NCBI GenBank assembly: GCA_029844215.1
Contig: CM056726.1
Coordinates: forward strand, 76,685,548 to 76,749,547
Direction of reading: 5' to 3'
DNA: 64,000 bases
Origin: Przewalskia tangutica
Lineage: Eukaryota > Streptophyta > Magnoliopsida > Solanales > Solanaceae
The notes beneath the pieces were generated by a model, which saw nothing but the letters and a program-made list of their open reading frames with translations, did not search any database and had not been told where the DNA came from. Position 1 is the first letter of the stretch. The number at the start of each line of letters is the position of its first letter. A program made the translations under genes and the position numbers. Shown in pieces: positions 45,752 to 56,790 of this stretch.

Positions 45752-48086
45752 TGTAATACCCCGTATTTCCAGAGTATGTACGTAAGGGAATACGTACAAA
45801 AAGTTTGGCCTTAGTTAGCCTTGGACGTTTTCTTTTGTACACAACTCACTAAAAGAATCGTTTTCCGACTAAACGCTTTCCACGACTTCGTAGAGTAAAT
45901 TCCGCTATGCCATTTCTTATTTTTATGGATTTTTCCGAGAGACGAACATTTTGGACCAACGGGAGGTGACATGTGTCACCTCACATTGGAAGCAAGTGGG
46001 TGGCTTTGGACGCAAGGCCCAAGAGGGGTGTTGGCCTTGGCCGATTGGTTCCTTGCTTAGGCCTTGTTTTGTGCCATGTTTTGTGGAGTGTTTTGTGGAG
46101 TGTTTTGTGGAGTAGGGGTTAGGGTGCACTTGGCTTGATCTTGGCCTTACACTTGCCTTGCACTTGTCTTCATCTTGGCCATTGGTTGGCCAAGACTTGA
46201 GCTATAAATACCCTCTGAGATGAAGAGTTCTTCATCCACAAAAGCCTTCCAAGTCTAAAAATCCTTCCTCTCCCTTTGTAGCATTCGCCCAACACCCCTC
46301 CCTCGAGAAGCTCGCCGAGGCTACCCCACCCCTAGCCTAGCCGAAACCTACCCCCCCTCCCTTGGTAGAAAAGTTGCCTTCTTGTTTTGTTATAATGCCC
46401 AAAATACCCTAGCCCAAATACCTTAGTACTTAGTAGAAGTTGTGAAGAACTTCTAAGGTTTCTGAGCATACAACTTAGAGCAAAACCTTGCTCAGCGACT
46501 TTTCTAGGATATTATCGGGCTTACCGAGGTAACTAATCCTAACCCTCTTTGAATTAGAGAATACTTACTGTTGTAGAATAAGAATAAGTATAAATACTTA
46601 GAAGAATAATCAAACAGATTTACATAGGACTGCTTCAGAGACTTATATAGCTCACTTTGGTAGGGAAGTCTGCCCGACTTAGTAGAATTATGAACCCTCT
46701 GCTTAGAATGACCTTCTGAGTAGTCTTTGATAGATATCTGTGACTATTATAGGTCGACTCTGCGCGCGACATATTCAACTCAAGGTGGTTTTCACGAGAA
46801 GGTATGTGATTCTTCCTAAAGCATGATATTTTACAATATATAGTACCAGACGCATACGTGTTAATCGAATAATACTTATGGTAATGCCTCACGCTTAAGC
46901 CTCGATAATACTTACGGCAATGCCTCACGCTTAAGCCTGAATAACAAAGAACCAAAACATTTCAAAAGAATATCGATCATTTTTAATGAAGATAAATATT
47001 TGGTTTTTAAACAAAAGCTTAAGAGTTATACTAGCTTTATGGGAAGTTAGGTATAACAACTTAAGAAGATAAAAAGGAACTGTTTACTTGTTTGTTTATA
47101 AAAGCCTTGTATTGATTTCTGTTAGTGTAGTAAGATTTGTGTGATAAGTAGACATATTATGATGCTACCTGGGTTAGTGTCTTGAATTGTGCTTACGTTG
47201 CTAACCTGGTAAGTCCGCTGTAATCGTTATTGTATCACCTACCCTCGATCGTTATACCGGTGGCTTCGCTTGATGCGGGTCTATACGCCTATGCGGTCGT
47301 GAGACTATGCGAGCAGCGTATGCTCCAGTGATTGATCATTCCGGTGTTTAGCCCGACGCGGGGATTCTATGCGGTCCGCTGAGACTACGCGGTCTTTTGA
47401 GGCTATGCGGCTGCGGAGCCTAGGCGGATGCCGGGTTGGCTGCCCCGATGCGGGAATACCTCACGCGGTCCGTGTGACCTATGCGGCCGCGGAAGTCCGT
47501 GACTAGGCACGCAGAATGATACTATGGGCGATCGCCTTGCTTCGATCATTCGCGCCTAGAATAGACTGCATACGCTTTTCTATTATTGTTGTTGTTTGTG
47601 ATGTGGCACTATGTGCAATTGAACCGATTGTATTGGTGAAAAGGTTTTAAATACTTTGATTTTATTCCGCTTTATAGTTTCACATACTTGGTACTGTTGA
47701 TCGACCTCCTTCGGGCCGCGTTCATGCCGCAGTAAGGGCAAGCAGTGCTAGATCCACATTCCTAGGATCTCTACGTTGGTGTCGTGAGCTCCATCCTTTC
47801 CGAGGCTCTACTTTGGGTATGATCTCCTCAGAGATAGTTTTGTACAGTGGTATGGCGTGGCCCTGTCCCGCCATAGTTGTATATTTCAGAGGTCAGAAGT
47901 CCTTGTACAAGATTTGATGTAATCGCTAAACCATGTTTTTATATATATGCCGAAAGGCGATGTTTTCTCACTTAAAGCGTGTTCTATTTTATAAACTATT
48001 TCATGTCTTGCTTTATATTTCCGCTGACACTGATGTATGACTACTGGGTGCCCTGCAGGCACCACCACGCCCCGAACGTCGTGACA
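45752..48086 (+). repeat. 5' LTR of element C
   Basis: A 2335-bp LTR, TGTAATACCCCG to GTGACA, preceded by target duplication CTTAT (45747-45751). TATA box 46203-46210; AGGTATGTGA 46800-46809; GTTATAAC-type boxes 47020-47060; ATGCGG repeats about 47270-47500; ATGGCGTGG/CCGCCAT hairpin about 47855-47878; GCCGAAAGGC 47949-47958. Confidence 0.95.
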
Positions 48087-48090
48087 AAAG

Positions 48091-48181
48091 TGGTATCGCA
48101 GCGCTTAATCCTCTGAAAGTGTCTACGCATCAGATCTAGTAGAGTTTGATTATCGGTGTGTTGTGCACCACACCAATAATC
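48091..48181 (+). other. PBS and GTGCAC-loop hairpin of C
   Basis: TGGTATCGCAGC at 48091-48102, with the CAG disturbed, and the paired arms around TTGTGCAC at 48148-48181. The hairpin arms are identical to those of F and A2. Confidence 0.8.
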
Positions 48182-48290
48182 GTGAGGCTATAGGATATTT
48201 AGGATTGGTTTCATTCTTCTCATTCCGAGATCGTGCTTTAGAGTCGTGTTATAGGTCGACCTCTAACGTATTCCTTTCCCCGTAATGCTT

Positions 48291-49400
48291 ATGCCCACGT
48301 AAGGCAACCCGCCCGTGGCGGCAAGGCAAATGGCGGAGCTGCTAGCAGACACCCAGAGTTACGAGGGCTCAGCCCGCCTATACCGAGACGGCGAGTTCTA
48401 TGACGCCACCAAATTTCAAAGAGACCACAGCATTCCACCTCCCGCCCCACACCGCGGAGGAGTTAGGGTACAAGGAGATGGCCGCCTTTGGCTAAAGTCA
48501 GGCCCGACACGGCGAGAGGCCGACGCGGCAGCCTAGCCTCCGCCCAGCCTCGGCCGCACCAGAAGGCACCCGAGGCGTATAGTTTGAGACTACGGATTTC
48601 TTAGTTGTAGCCTCCGTAGTTTTACGTCGAGGCCAAGATGATCCGCAGGAGTTCATCCGTCACCGCAGAGGATTACGCGGTGATCGTGGCTTCGAGATCG
48701 AGTCTGTGATATTCGGTTCAGACGGCCGCGTGATACCGCAATGATTGGTTTGATCTACGAGCTTTCCGGAGAGTATGCACTCCGGCGGTATGGGATGAGT
48801 TTTCAGAGGCTTTTCTCACACACTTCTTGCCTCCGCAGATGAGGATGGCACGAGCTGATAGATTCTTGTTGCTGAGACAGGGAGGACGCACAATGAGGGA
48901 GTACAATGTCGAGTTTGATTCTTTGGCTCGATATGTCCCCCGCACCGTAGCAGATGGAGGACAGGTGCATCGCTATGTCATCGGGCTAGATGATTACATG
49001 GCCGAAGTCTTGTGCGGGTGTGTCCTTCACCAGTATGGACATAACCCGTATGCAGCTCATGACCGATGTGAGGAGCGTAGAGACCGCCGGTAGAGCGATA
49101 TCGCAGCAGGTTAGGCCAAGACGGCCGTTCTTTGGTGGTCCTCGTGGTGGGCGGCATCGCCAGGTCCAGATTTGCACCACGCCAGCCGCAGAGCGCCCTA
49201 CCTCATTTTCAAGATACCAGAGCGCCGGGGCGTGTCGGGCCCCTGTGACTGGATTTCGTGGTAGCAGGGTGCTAACTGCTCGAGGTTCCGCTGCGCTGTG
49301 GCGTATACCATTACGGAGTCAGACCGAGCCCGCTATACTTGTGGCCAGCAGGTCATTTCGCGAGAGTTTGTCCGTCCGGAGCGGCCGTAGTAGGCCTGGG
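48291..49400 (+). pseudogene. gag part of element C
   Basis: The start at 48291 aligns with F gag 21964, but its fourth codon is a stop (CGTAA). The core is readable at 48827-49090: FLLLRQGGRTMREYNVEFDS, LARYVPRTVAD, VHRYVIGLDDYMAE, CEERRDRR. A knuckle is visible at about 49335-49375, as CGQQ in one frame and HFARVCPSG in the next; one missing base separates them. Frame changes come every 50-150 bp, yet the residues between them are close to F. That pattern fits base-call loss at least as well as genetic decay. Confidence 0.8.
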
Positions 49401-49559
49401 CCATGTGGTCTGCCGCTTCTTCATCCTCGACAGCTACTCGCCCGAGGCAAGGTACACATGGATCAGCCGGTCGCGGCAGGTCGTGGCGCCGTCCCAGCCT
49501 AGCGGTCCTCGTAACCGCATATATGCTTTGTCCACCGACAGATCGTGAGGCCTCACCGA

Positions 49560-49860
49560 TGTCGCCACAGTACCTTATCGGGCTCGGTTTGATGTATGCT
49601 TTGATAGATCCGGTTCTACTCCCCATATATCTCCCTCGTTGCTAGTAGGATGTGGATGAGCCCGAGTCCATGACCCTTTCGAGGTAGCTACGCCAGCTGG
49701 TGATTCAGCCGTAGCTCGGCGGTATATGAGCTTGTCCCGTGACTATTTACGCCGTCGACCTCAGCCGACTTGATAGAGTCGAGATGATTGACTTCGACGT
49801 GATTATGGGGACGGATTGGCTAGCTTCTGCTACGCCAATGTAGACCGCAGAGAGAGTAGT
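49560..49860 (+). pseudogene. Aspartic protease region of element C
   Basis: GATAGATCCGGTTCTACT near 49602-49619 is the D-S-G-S-T active-site context with a disturbed first codon. Downstream, frames read YMSLSRDYLRR and MIDFDVIMGTDWLASCYANVD (49787-49846), the typical end of a gypsy protease domain. It would process Gag-Pol. Frame changes near 49620, 49690 and 49780. Confidence 0.72.
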
Positions 49861-49999
49861 ACGGTTCCGCCTCGGCGAGCCATTGTCGAGTGGGAGGAGC
49901 ACCAGACGCCGGTGGTAGGTTTATTTCCTACCTCAAGGCTGAAGACGGTACGTGGCGGTATATCTATCATCTCGCTCGTGTTTGATAATCAAGTCGCGT

Positions 50000-50760
50000 A
50001 CCAGATTTTCATCGGGCCTAGTAGTCACGAGTTCCCGCACGTGTTTCCGCATGACCTTCCCGTATCCTCCGCAGAGGAGATCGAGTTTTGTATAGACAGC
50101 AGCGATACTCTACTTATTTCCATTCCGCCATACGTAATGGCACCGCCGAGTTGAGAGAGTCAAGGATCAGCTTAGGGATTTGCTAGAGAAGCGGCTTCAT
50201 TAGGCCCGCTGTTTCTCCCGGGAGCGCCAGATTGTTCGTGAAGTTAAGGACGACGCCGCGCACGTGTGTTGATTACAGCGACCAACAAGGTGACCATTAA
50301 GAATGTATACCCCTTCCTGTGATTGATGATTTGTTCGACCACCAGGTGGTGCGAGATGTTTTCCAAGATTGATCCGCGATCGCTATCATCAAAGTGAAGT
50401 CGAGAGGTGGATGTCCCTAGGATCGCATTCCGACCCAGACGCATTATGAGTTCGTGGTCATGTCTTTGGTTGACCAATGCTCGCCAGATTCATGGATTTG
50501 ATGAATCGAGTGTTCAAACCATTTTTGGACACGCTTGTGATAGTGTTCATTGATGATATATTGGTTTATTCTCGATCAGAGCAGTAGCATGCGGAGCATT
50601 TGAGGACTGTGCTGACAGTTCTCAGGGACCAGCAGCTGTACGCCAAGATTTCCAAATGTGAGTTGTGGTTGACTTCGGGCGCTTGGGCATATTGTCGGGG
50701 CCGATGGCATTCGAGTTGATACGCCAAGATCGAGGCAACAGACTTGGCCTAGACCTACTA
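50000..50760 (+). pseudogene. Reverse transcriptase of element C
   Basis: The lead-in reads EIEFCIDSSDTLLISIPPYVMAP (50080-50148, two segments), just before the RT domain. Then come VTRDLLEK-type residues (about 50170-50195), YPLP.IDDLFD near 50305, HYEFVVMS (50443-50466) and the catalytic box FIDDILVYSRSEQ (50546-50584) with both Asp codons intact. HAEHLRTVLTVLRDQQLYAK and SKCELWLTS follow. The order is that of a Ty3/gypsy RT. About eight frame changes are needed, many at former CAG/CTG positions. Confidence 0.85.
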
Positions 50761-50859
50761 CTCCGGCAGAGGTTCGCAGCTCGGGCCTTGCAGATATTAT
50801 CGCGTTCGTGGAGAAGTTTGCTTTATCTCTCGCACCATTGACTAGCCGACTCGTAAGGC

Positions 50860-51290
50860 GCCAAGTTCCGATGGACTGATGCTTGAGCGTGGTTTCCAGC
50901 TTTGAAGGAGAGATTGACGATCGCCTCGCTTCTTACTTTCCGCAGGTCCAGACGGTTATGTCGTATTGTGACGCGCCGCATCGGGTTGGGATGTGTGTTG
51001 ACGCAGATGGCAGGTTATAGCATATGCATCCCGACACCAAGAAACACGAGAGGAACTACCCCACCCATGATTTGGAGTCATGCACCGTAATTCACGCCAA
51101 GATCCGAGGCACTATTTGTACGGGTTCACGTGGATATTTATACGCACCACAAGAGCCTCCAAGATATCTTCACCGTAGGAGCCGAACTTACGGCGCAGAC
51201 GGTGGTTAGAGTTGCTTAAGGATTACGATGTTGATATCCCGTACCACCCGGAAGGCCAATGCCAGGCGTATGCTCTTAGTCGTAGTCGAT
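50860..51290 (+). pseudogene. RNase H region of element C
   Basis: Pieces in order: PALKERLTIASLL (about 50899-50935), LGCVLTQMAGYSI (50990-51024), KKHERNYPTHDLES (51033-51076), then in shifted frames VHVDIYTHHKSLQDIFT (about 51130-51180) and RTTRKANA (51237-51260). These are the hallmarks of the gypsy RNase H and its C-terminal extension. Confidence 0.8.
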
Positions 51291-51529
51291 GGGAGCCTAT
51301 CGATGTGCGCAACAGAGAGGAGGACATGGTTCGTGATTTGCATCGCCAGCGAGCCTGGTGTCCGCTTGATTGATTCCGATAGCGGTGTTAGAGTTCGTGA
51401 GGTTGCCGAGTCTTCCATCGCCGGCGAGGCGAAGAGGCAACAGCCGAGGATCCACTTTGATTCGATATCGCGATACAGACTCTTCGTGAGGCGCAAGGGT
51501 CCTTTGAGGTAGCACCGATGGGGTGCTAA

Positions 51530-52430
51530 GGTTTGAGGGCGATCGGTGTTCCAGATGTTTCAGACTTCGCAGCAGGTTCTTGGGAAGCACACACACAAGC
51601 GTTACTTCATCCATCCGGTCGACCAAGATGTACCACGACCTTAGATCCGTATCGTGGGATGGCTTGAAGAGAGACGCTGCGAGTTCGTAGCTCGCCCGTG
51701 TTGTCGCAGCGAAGGCAGAGCACCAGAGGCCCGTGGTTTGTTCTGACGCATTTATCGAGATCCCGACCGGAAGTGGGAGGTGATCAACATGGACTTCATC
51801 ACAGGATTACCTCGCACTCAGAAGAGACATGAGTCTATATGGGTTATCGTCGACAGGCTGATAAATCAGCCCACTTTCTTCCCGTCCGATGACTTTTTCT
51901 ACCGAGGATTATGCCGACTTTATATCCGAGAGATCGCCGATCGCATGGAGTCCCTACTGATCATATCGCATGCAGGAGCCCGGGCCATTCGCTAACTTCC
52001 TGAGGTCCTTCCAGAGGGGTTTAGGACGCAGTGAGCCCGAGTAATCGCATTTCATCCACGCAGACGGACAGCAGAGCGCACTATCCGCACTCTCGAGGAT
52101 ATGTCGCGAGCCCGTGTTATTGACTTCGCGGTAGTTGGGAGGATCATTTGCCTCTAGTTGAGTTTCGCGATAATAATAGCTACCACTCCAAAGATTCGAT
52201 GGCGCCCATGAGGCCTTGTATGGGAGGAAGTGCAGATCGCCTATAGGTTGGTTCGATGTGGGCGAGGTGCGGCTAGTGGGACCAGATTTGCAGCAGCAGT
52301 GGATAAGGCGAAGCTTATCCGAGAGCGCTATCGACACCGTAGTCGATGTGTCGACGCAGATCATCGCCGCTTCGATCTTGAGTTCGAGGTTCATGATTGG
52401 GTTTTCCTAGTGTCACCCATGGCGGTGTGA
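51530..52430 (+). pseudogene. Integrase of element C
   Basis: WEVINMDFITGLPRT (51774-51818) holds the first catalytic Asp; ESIWVIVDRLINQPTFF follows. The second Asp position near 51965 reads ISHAGA, so Asp appears as His; the change sits in a scrambled CG/CAG patch and may be an error. QTD and the Glu region lie near 52058-52090 in broken frames. MYGRKCRSPIGWFDVGEV (52216-52268, spanning a base change) marks the end of the core. FEVHDWVFLVSPMAV follows at 52386-52430. It would insert element cDNA into chromatin. Confidence 0.82.
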
Positions 52431-52790
52431 TGAGATTTGGGAAGAAGGGGAAACTCACCCCAGGTACATCGGGCCGCTTCGCATTGTCCGCAGGTAGGCA
52501 AGGTTGCCTATGAGTTGGATATGTCGTCCGACCGGAGGCGGCATCCGCTTTTCACGATCTATGCCGAGGAGATGTATCGGGATCCATCTAGTGGTACACC
52601 CGATTGACGATGTCCAGTGACCGAGGGGTTATCGATGAGGAGATTCCCATAGCGATAGTCGATCGTCGGAGTTAGGCGTCATGACGGCGGACGGGCTTCC
52701 ACAAAGTCTTGTGGCGAACGAGCTCGAGAGAGATGACGCGGAAGCCGGCGAGGACATGAGGCGTAAGTATCCTCACCTATTCCCCACACC
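52431..52790 (+). pseudogene. Integrase C-terminus and chromodomain of element C
   Basis: GKKGKLTPGTSG-like and VAYELDMSSDRRRHPLF (52506-52550, near-continuous) are followed by RDPSSGTPD and VTEGLS (52580-52640), IAIVDR, then FHKVLWRTSSREMT (about 52700-52740) and EDMRRKYPHLF-type residues to about 52785. The order DPS - VTEGLS - VLWR - EDM..YPHLF is that of Tekay/Del chromodomains, which guide integration to heterochromatin. Broken frames, but the domain is hard to mistake. From 52791 to 52915 nothing is recognisable. Confidence 0.78.
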
Positions 52791-52917
52791 TCCGTAATTC
52801 ACTTTCCTACTTGTAAATTTTCGTTATCGCTTATGCCTAAGTGTTGTTTTGGCCGCGTGTGGCATTTGCAAACCGCTTAAGTTATGAAGAATCTTATCGT
52901 TAATCGTTTTGAGAAGG

Positions 52918-52948
52918 AACATTCGACGAATGTTTCTGGCGAGGAGAA
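52918..52948 (+). other. PPT hairpin and polypurine tract of C
   Basis: AACATTCG (52918-52925) and CGAATGTT (52927-52934) with a 1-base loop, then GAGGAGAA (52941-52948) abutting the 3' LTR. Confidence 0.8.
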
Positions 52949-55307
52949 TGTAATACCCGTATTTCCAGTATGTACGTAAGGGAATACGCATAAAAAGTTT
53001 GGCCTTAGTTAGCCTTGGACGTTTTCTTTTGTACACAACTCACTAAAAGAATCGCTTTCCGACTAAACGCTTCCACAGCGTAGAGAGTAAATTCCGCTAT
53101 GCCATTTCTTATTTTTGCGGATTTTTCCGAGAGACGAACATTTTGACCAACGGAGGGTGATACGTGTCACCTCACATTGGAAGCAAGTGGGTGGCTTTGG
53201 ACGATCAAGGCCCAAGAGGGTGTGGCCTCGCCGATTGGTTCCTTGCTTAGGCCTTGTTTTGTGCCATGTTTGGAGTGTTTTGTGGAGTGTTTTGTGAGTA
53301 GGGTTAGGGTGCACTTGGCTTGATCTTGGCCTTACACTTGCCTTGCACTTGTCTTCATCTTGGCCATCATGGCCAAGACTTGAGCTATAAATACCCCTCT
53401 TGAGATGAAGAGTTCTTCATCCACAAAAGCCTTCCAAGTCTAAAAATCCTTCCCTCTCCCTTTGTAGCAATTCGTCCAACACCCCCCCTCCCCTTGAGAA
53501 GCTTGGCCGAGGCTACCCCACCCCCTAGCCTAGCCGAAACCTACCCCCCCTCCCTTGGTAGAAAAGTTGCCTTCTTGTTTTGTTATAATGCCCAAAATAC
53601 CCTAGCCCAAATACCTTAGTACTTAGTAGAAGTTGTGAAGAACTTCTAAGGTTTCTCGAGCATACAACTTAGGAGCAAAACCTGCTCAGCGCGACTTTTC
53701 TAGGATATTATGGGCTTACCGAGGTAACTAATCCTAACCCTCTTTGAATTAGAGAATACTTACTTGTAGAATAAGAATAAGTATAAATACTTAGAAGAAT
53801 AATCAAATTGTACTTACATAGGACTGCTTTCACAAAGAGACTTATATAGCTCACTGCAGTGGAAGGTCTGCCCACTTACCGTAGAATTATGAACCCTCTG
53901 CTTAGAATGACCTTCTGAGTAGTCTTTGATAGATATCTGTGACTATTATAGGTCGACTCTCTGCGCGACATATTCAACTTGGCGTGGTTTTCAATGGTAG
54001 GTATGTGATTCTTCCTAAAGCATGATATTTTACAATATATAGTACGGTAGACGTATACGTGTTAATCGAATAATACTTATGGCAATGCCTCACGACTTAA
54101 GCTCGATAATACTTACAGAATGCCTCACGCTTAAGCTGAATAACAAAGAATCAAAACATTTCAAAAGAATATCGATCATTTTTAACGTAAGATAAATATT
54201 TGGTTTTTAAAACAAAAGCTTAAGAGTTATACTAGCTTTATGGGAAGTTAGGTATAACAACTTAAGAAGATAAAAAGGAACTGCTTACTTGTTTGTTTAT
54301 AAAAGCCTTGTATTGATTTCTTAAGTGTAGTAAGATTTGTGTGATAAGTAGACATATTATGATGCTACCGGTTAGTGTCTTGAATTGCGTGCTTACGCTG
54401 CTAACCGTAAGTCCGCTTATCGTTATTGTATCACCTACCCTCGATCGTTATATCGGTGGCTTGCCTCGATCGCGGTCTATACGCCTATGCGCGGTGAGAC
54501 TATGCGAGCAGCGGTATGCTCCGTGATTGATCATTCCGGTGTTTAGCCTGACGCGGGATTCCCTACGCGGTCCGCTGAGACTACGCGGTCTTTTGAGGCT
54601 ACGCGGCTGGGAGCCTAGGCGGATGCCGGTCAGCTGCCCCGATGCGGGAATACCTCACGCGTCCGTGCGTGACCTATGCGGCCGCGAAGTCCGTGACTAG
54701 GCACGCAGAATGATACTATGGGCGATCGCCTTGCTTCGATCATTCGCGCCTAGAATAGACTGCATGCTTTTCTATTATCAGTTGTTTGTGATGTGGCACT
54801 ATGTGCAATTGAACCGATTGTATTGGTGAAAAGGTTTTAAATACTTTGATTTTATTCCGCTTCTTTATAGTTTCACATACTTGGTACTGTTGTATCGACT
54901 CTTCGGGCCGCGCGTTCATGCCGCAGGTAAGGGCAAGCAGGTGCTAGATCCACATTCCTAGGATCTCTACGTTGGTGTCAGGAGCTCCATCCTTTCCGGA
55001 GGCTCTACTTTTGGGTATGATCTCCCTGTTGTAGATAGTTTTGTACAGTCAGGGTATGGCGGGGCCCTGTCCCGCCATAGTTGTATATTTCCTTAGAGGT
55101 CTGTAGTCCTGTTGTACAGTATCGGATGTAACTGCTAAACCATGTTTTTATATATATGCCGAAAGGCGATGTTTTCTCACTTAAACTGTGTTCTATTTTA
55201 TAAACTGTTTCATGTCTTGCTTTATATTTCCGCTGATTACTCTGATGTATGACTACTTGGGTGCCCCGGTAAGGCACCAGTCACGGGCCCTGGAACGGGT
55301 CGTGACA
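52949..55307 (+). repeat. 3' LTR of element C
   Basis: A 2359-bp LTR, TGTAATACCCG to CGTGACA, followed by CTTAT (55308-55312), a perfect match to the target duplication left of the 5' LTR. TATA box 53386-53393; AGGTATGTGA 53999-54008; perfect hairpin ATGGCGGG (55056-55063) / CCCGCCAT (55071-55078); GCCGAAAGGC 55158-55167. Differences from the 5' LTR are mostly short indels at GG/CC and CAG/CTG. Confidence 0.95.
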
Positions 55308-55312
55308 CTTAT

Positions 55313-55447
55313 CCTTTCAACTAACCATGTTTTCTAACACATCAATAACACAATGCTATCCGTACATAGCACACAATAAGAAGATCATCATATCAAGCAT
55401 ACTAAACTATAGAGGGTTAAGGATATACCTGTATCTACCACTTCACT
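55313..55447 (-). other. Post-gag spacer of element E
   Basis: Non-coding; the counterpart of the spacer after gag in A (about 3500-3570) and I (31900-32050). Element C inserted here. No pol sequence follows gag on either side of C. Confidence 0.65.
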
Positions 55448-56695
55448 CTAATCATAGGCCTGCCCTGCAGGGCGCATAACTGTAGAAGGTGATGAACCAA
55501 CCATAGATCCTGAAGGCCGAGTCTCTACATCCGCGCTACCTCTGGTCGGACAATTTCTCGCAAAATGGCCCTGCTGGCCGCATGTAAAACAACCTCCCGA
55601 ACCAGCACGACACTCCCCCTTATGGATTCTACCGCAACGGCCACACTGAGGTAAGGGTGGCCTCATCTGGTCAACACCACTACTCCCCCGAAAACCTGAA
55701 CCCTTGGAGCCCTGACCTGCTCCTGAATACTCTGGATGCCTCAAGATCGCGGAGGACCGCTTTTCGCGGAGGCGCATAACTAGTCTGCTGCTGAGGCGGT
55801 CCGCCTCGAAAGTCGCCAAAAGACCCTGCTGTTCTGGCCCTCTTCTGCTGATCCCGGTCATTCCGTCGACCTCTCCGCTCCTCACACCCAAGTGCATAAG
55901 CCTGCATGCGGGCAATGTCCATGCCCGGCTGAAGAGCTACACCCGAGCAAGCCTCTGCCAAGTAGTCATCGAGCCCCGTGACGTAGCGGTGCACTCTGTC
56001 CTCCATATTTGCCACTAACGCCGGGACATATCGGGCCAACGAGTCGAACTCCACGTTGTACTCCCGAACCGTACGCCCGTCCTGCCTCAACATCAAAAAT
56101 CTGTCGGCCCGAGCCCTCCTCATCTGTGGGGGCAAGAAATGTGCAAGAAATGCCCCTGAGAACTCGTCCCATACAGCTGGAAGCGCATGCTCCCCCCGGG
56201 ACAGTTCCCATGAATCAAACCAGTCGACTGCAGTATCACGCAGCCGATGCGAACCCAATACCACCGACTCTGCCTCTGAGGCCTTGATCACTCATGATCC
56301 GTCAGAATCGCTTGATAAACTCCCGAGGTCATCCTCGCTCTCGATCCATAGAACATCGGTGGATCGCAACTTAAGAATTCAAGTCTCCAACTATCTACTG
56401 GGTGCACCATCGTACCCCGGCCTCGTCCTCAAGTCTCACCATAAACCTAACTAGTAACTGAGCCATCTCCTTGCAACCCATATCCTCATTCTGCTCGCCG
56501 GGCCGAGGCTCGTGTATCAGGTCTCGCAGACCATGCCGCGTTCTAAACTCGCTGGGCCGGCATCGTAGAATCCGCCGTCTGTAGCACCACCTCGGGTAAA
56601 CACTGGGCCTCTGCCCTGGTAACCCTCCGTGCTCTATTCGCAACCCCCTCTGCTGCCTTGCCCTTCTGGGCTCTGGTTGCCTTGCGTGGAGGCAT
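55448..56695 (-). pseudogene. gag of element E, nearly whole, with CCHC knuckle
   Basis: Starts at 56695 (MPPRKATRAQKGKAAEG) and ends at 55448. The N-terminal part is in pieces (56643-56395, with MGCKEMAQLLVR). The core 56291-55680 is one open frame: MIKASEAESVVLG, DWFDSWELSRG, FLAHFLPPQMRRARADRF, TVREYNVEFDSLARYVP, LQPGMDIARMQ. The C-terminal part 55915-55448 is open in another frame. It carries CGRCGRIHKGEC and the knuckle CFTCGQQGHFARNC (55591-55550), a perfect CX2CX4HX4C nucleic-acid-binding motif. One frame change between about 55760 and 55700 separates core from knuckle. A stop follows at once; no protease follows, so E is gag-only. LTR B2 lies just upstream. Confidence 0.88.
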
Positions 56696-56785
56696 AACTG
56701 ATATAAAAGAATGCGTCAGAGGGAGTCCAACTTACAACACAGCTCTAAGGCACGATCTCAGAGTGAGAAGAATGGAAACCAATCC

Positions 56786-56790
56786 TAAAT
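56786..56790. other. Target duplication left of solo LTR B2
   Basis: TAAAT here and TATAT at 60696-60700 flank the LTR. Joining the flanks restores the leader as it reads in I (33330-33350), so this is the duplicated target with one mismatch. Confidence 0.75.
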